DNA of 64,000 bases, taken from Rhizobium subbaraonis. GTDB lineage: Bacteria > Pseudomonadota > Alphaproteobacteria > Rhizobiales > Rhizobiaceae. The translations under genes and the position numbers were made by a program. This document shows, in pieces, positions 60,509 through 64,000 of this stretch. The number at the start of each line of letters is the position of its first letter. The stretch's first letter is position 1. The stretch is from contig NZ_OBQD01000002.1 in the NCBI RefSeq assembly GCF_900220975.1, positions 368,461 to 432,460 on the forward strand. The letters are read 5' to 3'. A model generated the notes under the pieces. The model made no database searches and was not told the DNA's origin. It saw only the letters and a list, made by a program, of their open reading frames with translations.

Positions 60509-62200
60509 ATGAAGTTCACGATTAAGCTTAAACTGATACTGGCCTTTGCATTTTTGATCGTCCTGCTGGTGGGAACGGCCGCATACGGCCTCCGCAGCCT
60601 CTCGCAGCTCAACACGTCCATGGAGGCGATGGTCGCCGGCCCGGTCACGCGCCTGGAGCTTGTGCAAAACATCAACACCGCCCAGTTGCAAAGCATACGC
60701 CAGCAGAAAAACCTGATCGGCGCCTCGTCGCAGTCCGATATCCAGTCCGCGGAGGCGAAAGGCGACGAAGCGCGGGAAGAGCTGAAGACCGCGCTCGAAA
60801 CTGCGCTGAGCATAGCATCGGAACAGGGGCGCCCGCACTGGCTCAATATTCAGCAACTGGCGGAAAAGGCCAACGCCGTCGACGACCGCATTCGTGCATT
60901 CATGCAGTCCGGCTCCGTCGATCAGGCGCAGCGGCTGTCGGTGACCGACGCACGGCAGGCCGCAAATGACCTTGATGACGCGGTCGAGGAACTGGTCGCG
61001 TTGTCCAAGCAGCAGCTGGCCGCCGCCAATGATGCGGCACAACAGGCCTATGAATCGACCCGCACCATCACGATCGGCGTCGCAGCCGGTGCCGCGATTG
61101 TCGCCTTCCTTGCGGCCCTGTGGATCTCGATCACGATCAGCCGCGGCCTGCTTCGCGCCACCTCGGCTGTGCGGACCGTTGCGGAAGGGGACCTGACCAC
61201 CGTCGCCGAGATCCGGACGAAGGATGAAATCGGAGAGCTGCTGGGCCATGTCAATGCGATGATCGAGCGCCTGCGGGGCGTCGTCGGTGACGCACTCGCT
61301 GCCTCCGACAACGTGTCCGCCGGCAGCCAGGAGCTGTCCTCGTCCTCCGAGCAGCTGTCGCAGGGCGCGACCGAGCAGGCATCGTCCGCCGAAGAGGCCT
61401 CCGCCTCGATGGAAGAAATGGCCGCCAACATCAAGCAGAACGCCGACAACGCCGCCCAGACGGAAAAGATCGCCCGCCAGTCGGCCAAGGACGCGGAAGC
61501 CAGCGGCGACGCCGTCGGCCGTGCGGTCGGCGCCATGCGCACGATTGCCGAGAAGATCTCGATCGTGCAGGAAATCGCCCGCCAGACCGACCTTCTGGCC
61601 CTGAACGCCGCCGTCGAGGCAGCGCGCGCCGGCGAGCACGGCAAGGGCTTCGCCGTCGTCGCCTCGGAAGTGCGCAAGCTCGCCGAGCGCTCGCAGGCCG
61701 CCGCTGCCGAAATCAGCGCGCTCTCCGGCGAAACGGTGCAGGTCGCAACCGATGCCGGCGAGATGCTGAACCGCCTGGTGCCCGATATCCGCAAGACCGC
61801 AGAACTGGTCGCCGAGATCTCGGCTGCCTGCCGCGAGCAGGACATCGGCGCCTCGCAGATCAACGAAGCAATCCAGCAGCTCGACAAGGTGACCCAGCAA
61901 AACGCCGGCGCCTCGGAAGAAATGTCGGCAACGTCTGAAGAGCTCGCCGCCCAGGCAGAAGAGCTTCAGGCCTCGATCGCCTTCTTCCGCGTCGACAACG
62001 CGCACACCGGCAGAATTGCAGGCGCGGCTCCCAAGCCAGCCGCTCGTGCGACAGCGGTTCAGCGAGCAGCTCCGGCTCCGGCGCGCAGAGCCCCGGGCCA
62101 AACGGTCGCAGCCCAGCAGGCTCGCGCCAAGGGCTTCGCCCTCGACATGTCGATGGGCGGTCCGGACAGCGAAGATTCCGACTTCAGGCAGAGCGCCTAG
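60509..62200 (+). CDS. Methyl-accepting chemotaxis protein (4HB type)
   Basis: 563 residues. Transmembrane helix about 7-29, periplasmic four-helix-bundle about 30-185, second helix about 188-211, HAMP, then the cytoplasmic hairpin with the universal tip [41 protein letters not shown]. The tail after the bundle is Ala/Pro-rich and ends FRQSA without the NWETF-type CheR-tether pentapeptide. It is the last coupled gene of the STAS-cheYAW operon. A second receptor gene follows with almost the same signalling DNA. Confidence 0.93.
   Translation: MKFTIKLKLILAFAFLIVLLVGTAAYGLRSLSQLNTSMEAMVAGPVTRLELVQNINTAQLQSIRQQKNLIGASSQSDIQSAEAKGDEAREELKTALETALSIASEQGRPHWLNIQQLAEKANAVDDRIRAFMQSGSVDQAQRLSVTDARQAANDLDDAVEELVALSKQQLAAANDAAQQAYESTRTITIGVAAGAAIVAFLAALWISITISRGLLRATSAVRTVAEGDLTTVAEIRTKDEIGELLGHVNAMIERLRGVVGDALAASDNVSAGSQELSSSSEQLSQGATEQASSAEEASASMEEMAANIKQNADNAAQTEKIARQSAKDAEASGDAVGRAVGAMRTIAEKISIVQEIARQTDLLALNAAVEAARAGEHGKGFAVVASEVRKLAERSQAAAAEISALSGETVQVATDAGEMLNRLVPDIRKTAELVAEISAACREQDIGASQINEAIQQLDKVTQQNAGASEEMSATSEELAAQAEELQASIAFFRVDNAHTGRIAGAAPKPAARATAVQRAAPAPARRAPGQTVAAQQARAKGFALDMSMGGPDSEDSDFRQSA
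61262..61989. repeat. Copy 1 of a near-identical 0.73-kb direct repeat (MCP signalling domain)
   Basis: This stretch repeats at 63273-64000 at an offset of 2011 bp. It covers the adaptation helices and the tip of both receptors. Differences seen by eye are a handful of third-codon changes (for example GCC/GCT in LNAAVE and CAG/CAA in ERSQ). Sensor halves of the two genes are unrelated. Confidence 0.9.
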
Positions 62201-62210
62201 TCCGAAAGAA

Positions 62211-62244
62211 GGTCGCAGTGCGCCTACGAACGCGCGCTGCGACC
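62211..62244 (+). terminator. Strong hairpin between the two receptor genes
   Basis: GGTCGCAGTGCGC, 8-base loop, GCGCGCTGCGACC: a 13-bp stem with one G-U pair, 10 bp after the receptor stop. No T-run, so it could be an mRNA 3'-end or processing element. Confidence 0.55.
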
Positions 62245-62393
62245 GACCCCGGCGCGTGTAAGCGTCGGCGCAATGGATCGTTCGCGCGATCCGCGGAAGA
62301 GTGAGTGTATCGGTCTTCTCGCATAACGGGCGCCGCTTCCGCGGTTGTCCTGCCATATCCCTACTGCATCTGCGGTCAAGGAGACCCACCGAA

Positions 62394-64000
62394 ATGCGCC
62401 TGACCATCAAGTTGAAACTCGCCATTGCCTTCGGCGTCATCATCGCCATGACCTGCGGCATGGCGGCCATGTCCATCATGAACCTCTCGTCCCTCAATGC
62501 GGCGATCACCGATATCATCAAGGGGCCGGCTGCAAACCTCCGCAACTCGAGCGATCTCTCCGACGCCGTTCTCACGGCGATCCGCGAAGAAAAGAACGCC
62601 GTCCTCAACACGGATGCAACCCAAATCAAGGGCTATGCCGAAGGTGTGGAGCGGCAGCATGAGGTAATCGAGCGCACGCTTGCGCTGTTCGACAGCGAAA
62701 CGAACGAAGCCATCCGCGCCAAGATTGCTGAGTTCCGCACGGCCTATCCCGACTGGGAGACGTCGCAGGAAGAGATCTTGCGTCTCGCCCAGCTGAACAC
62801 GACGGAGAGCAACGCCCGCGCGGCCTCTCTTTCGATGGGGCATGGCGCGAAGACCACAGAAGGGGTGCTCGCCACGCTCGCGGCCCTGAACGAGAGGATC
62901 GAGCAGGACCTGAAGGAAACGGACGCAGCGACCAATGCGCAGTACGACTTCATCAGCTCCGCGCTGGTCACCGTGGTGATCGGCCTGTTACTGCTCTCGT
63001 CGGCCATAGCCATCTGGCTTTCTCTCAGCATCGCCCGCGGTCTGCAGAAGGCCTCCAAACTTGCCGATGCCGTTGCCATCGGCGACCTGGAGCAGGACAT
63101 CGAATACAAGGGCAATGACGAGATCAAGGACCTCGTCAACTCAATGCAGCGCATGACGGGCAACCTGCGCAACACCGCCAACATCGCCGACCAGATCGCC
63201 AACGGCGACCTGACGGTCACGCCGAAGCCGCTTTCAGACAAGGACATCCTCGGCATTTCGCTGCAGAGCATGGTCGAGCGCCTGCGCGGCGTCGTGGGCG
63301 ATGCACTCTCGGCCTCCGACAACGTGTCCTCCGGCAGCCAGGAGCTGTCCTCGTCCTCCGAGCAGCTGTCGCAGGGCGCGACCGAGCAGGCATCGTCCGC
63401 CGAAGAGGCCTCCGCCTCGATGGAAGAAATGGCCGCCAACATCAAGCAGAACGCCGACAACGCCGCCCAGACGGAAAAGATCGCCCGCCAGTCGGCCAAG
63501 GACGCGGAAGCCAGCGGTGACGCCGTCGGTCGTGCGGTCGGCGCCATGCGCACGATTGCCGAGAAGATCTCGATCGTGCAGGAAATCGCCCGCCAGACCG
63601 ACCTTCTGGCCCTGAACGCTGCCGTCGAGGCAGCGCGCGCCGGCGAGCACGGCAAGGGCTTCGCCGTCGTCGCCTCGGAAGTGCGCAAGCTCGCCGAGCG
63701 CTCGCAAGCCGCCGCTGCCGAAATCAGCGCGCTCTCCGGCGAAACGGTGCAGGTCGCAACCGATGCCGGCGAGATGCTGAACCGCCTGGTGCCCGACATC
63801 CGCAAGACCGCCGAGCTGGTCGCCGAGATCTCGGCTGCCTGCCGCGAGCAGGACATCGGCGCCTCGCAGATCAACGAAGCGATCCAGCAGCTCGACAAGG
63901 TGACCCAGCAAAACGCCGGCGCCTCGGAAGAAATGTCGGCAACGTCTGAAGAGCTCGCCGCCCAGGCAGAAGAGCTTCAGGCCTCGATCGCCTTCTTCCG
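62394..64000 (+). CDS. Second methyl-accepting chemotaxis protein (runs off the window)
   Basis: From the ATG at 62394 (AAGGAGA ahead) the frame stays open to the window end, 535 codons. It has transmembrane helix 1 about 7-29, a four-helix-bundle-like periplasmic domain ([25 protein letters not shown]), a second helix about 185-207 and two HAMP-like segments, then a signalling domain almost identical to the previous receptor. The C-terminus is missing. Ligand unknown. Its sensor is different from the upstream receptor, so the pair senses different cues but docks on the same array. Confidence 0.92.
   Translation, partial: MRLTIKLKLAIAFGVIIAMTCGMAAMSIMNLSSLNAAITDIIKGPAANLRNSSDLSDAVLTAIREEKNAVLNTDATQIKGYAEGVERQHEVIERTLALFDSETNEAIRAKIAEFRTAYPDWETSQEEILRLAQLNTTESNARAASLSMGHGAKTTEGVLATLAALNERIEQDLKETDAATNAQYDFISSALVTVVIGLLLLSSAIAIWLSLSIARGLQKASKLADAVAIGDLEQDIEYKGNDEIKDLVNSMQRMTGNLRNTANIADQIANGDLTVTPKPLSDKDILGISLQSMVERLRGVVGDALSASDNVSSGSQELSSSSEQLSQGATEQASSAEEASASMEEMAANIKQNADNAAQTEKIARQSAKDAEASGDAVGRAVGAMRTIAEKISIVQEIARQTDLLALNAAVEAARAGEHGKGFAVVASEVRKLAERSQAAAAEISALSGETVQVATDAGEMLNRLVPDIRKTAELVAEISAACREQDIGASQINEAIQQLDKVTQQNAGASEEMSATSEELAAQAEELQASIAFF
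63273..64000. repeat. Copy 2 of the 0.73-kb receptor repeat (cut by window end)
   Basis: Counterpart of 61262-61989; the repeat probably goes on past the window edge, because identity is still full at base 64000. Confidence 0.9.

Noticed and set aside
60449..62629. A 726-codon open frame on the minus strand
   Set aside because: Antisense to the chemoreceptor; its Gly/Leu/Arg-rich translation repeats with the receptor repeat, as expected of a shadow.

Overview
High-GC DNA with dense, often 4-bp-overlapping operons. The repA/repC replication genes, dctA-dctB-dctD set, GntR/LysR/AcoR regulators and many ABC uptake systems point to an alphaproteobacterium of the Rhizobiaceae/Hyphomicrobiales. 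The replication genes suggest a plasmid, megaplasmid or chromid, or a chromosome that has taken one in. I see no tRNA, rRNA, CRISPR array or complete insertion sequence.

Layout. 1-8.5 kb (minus strand): a family-1 carbohydrate/polyol-type ABC importer (binding protein, two permeases, a small membrane protein, two ATPases) leading into dihydroxyacetone-kinase genes (DhaK-DhaL fusion, separate DhaL, DhaM cut by the window edge). 8.6-11.3 kb: LysR regulator divergent from a TauE/SafE-type exporter, then ribB under an FMN riboswitch. 11.4-16.2 kb: C4-dicarboxylate uptake (dctD, dctB, divergent dctA) with a clear sigma-54 promoter and upstream dyads. 16.3-20.2 kb: AraC regulator, small secreted protein, and a two-gene operon of a Cache-HAMP receptor with no output domain translationally coupled to a pentameric ligand-gated ion channel; this is the most unusual unit here. 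20.3-24.4 kb: YdeP/FdhF-type molybdoenzyme with a small winged-helix partner, then an S33 peptidase. 24.5-32.7 kb: a GAF-Fis regulator without AAA+ domain, and a GntR-centred locus with gamma-glutamyltransferase/oxamate-hydrolase-like enzyme, NMT1-type ABC importer, NTF2-fold protein and a cytosine-deaminase-like protein lacking key catalytic residues.

33-39 kb: aldehyde dehydrogenase, DUF779 protein, AcoR-type sigma-54 activator and a flavin monooxygenase fused to an NTF2-like domain; the activator gene is followed by a nested palindrome and a good sigma-54 promoter driving the monooxygenase. 39.1-44.8 kb: CmoA-like carboxy-SAM synthase homologue, isoprenylcysteine-methyltransferase-like membrane protein, CopZ-like chaperone, TetR regulator, a remnant of an MFS transporter, a sugar-lactone oxidase and a DSD1-like PLP enzyme. 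44.8-47.9 kb: repC and repA with a counter-transcribed RNA between them and no repB. 47.9-56.8 kb: MarR regulator, then a probable guanidino-compound catabolic locus (aminotransferase, LysR, ureohydrolase, Pot-type ABC importer, carbon-nitrogen hydrolase). 57.3-64 kb: chemotaxis operon STAS-cheY-cheA-cheW-mcp and a second mcp running off the window; the two receptor signalling domains are almost identical at the DNA level.

The common theme is nutrient sensing and uptake: most blocks pair an importer or catabolic enzyme with its own regulator, and the two ends add membrane sensing (Cache/ion channel, chemoreceptors). Functions of substrates are inferred from family and context only.
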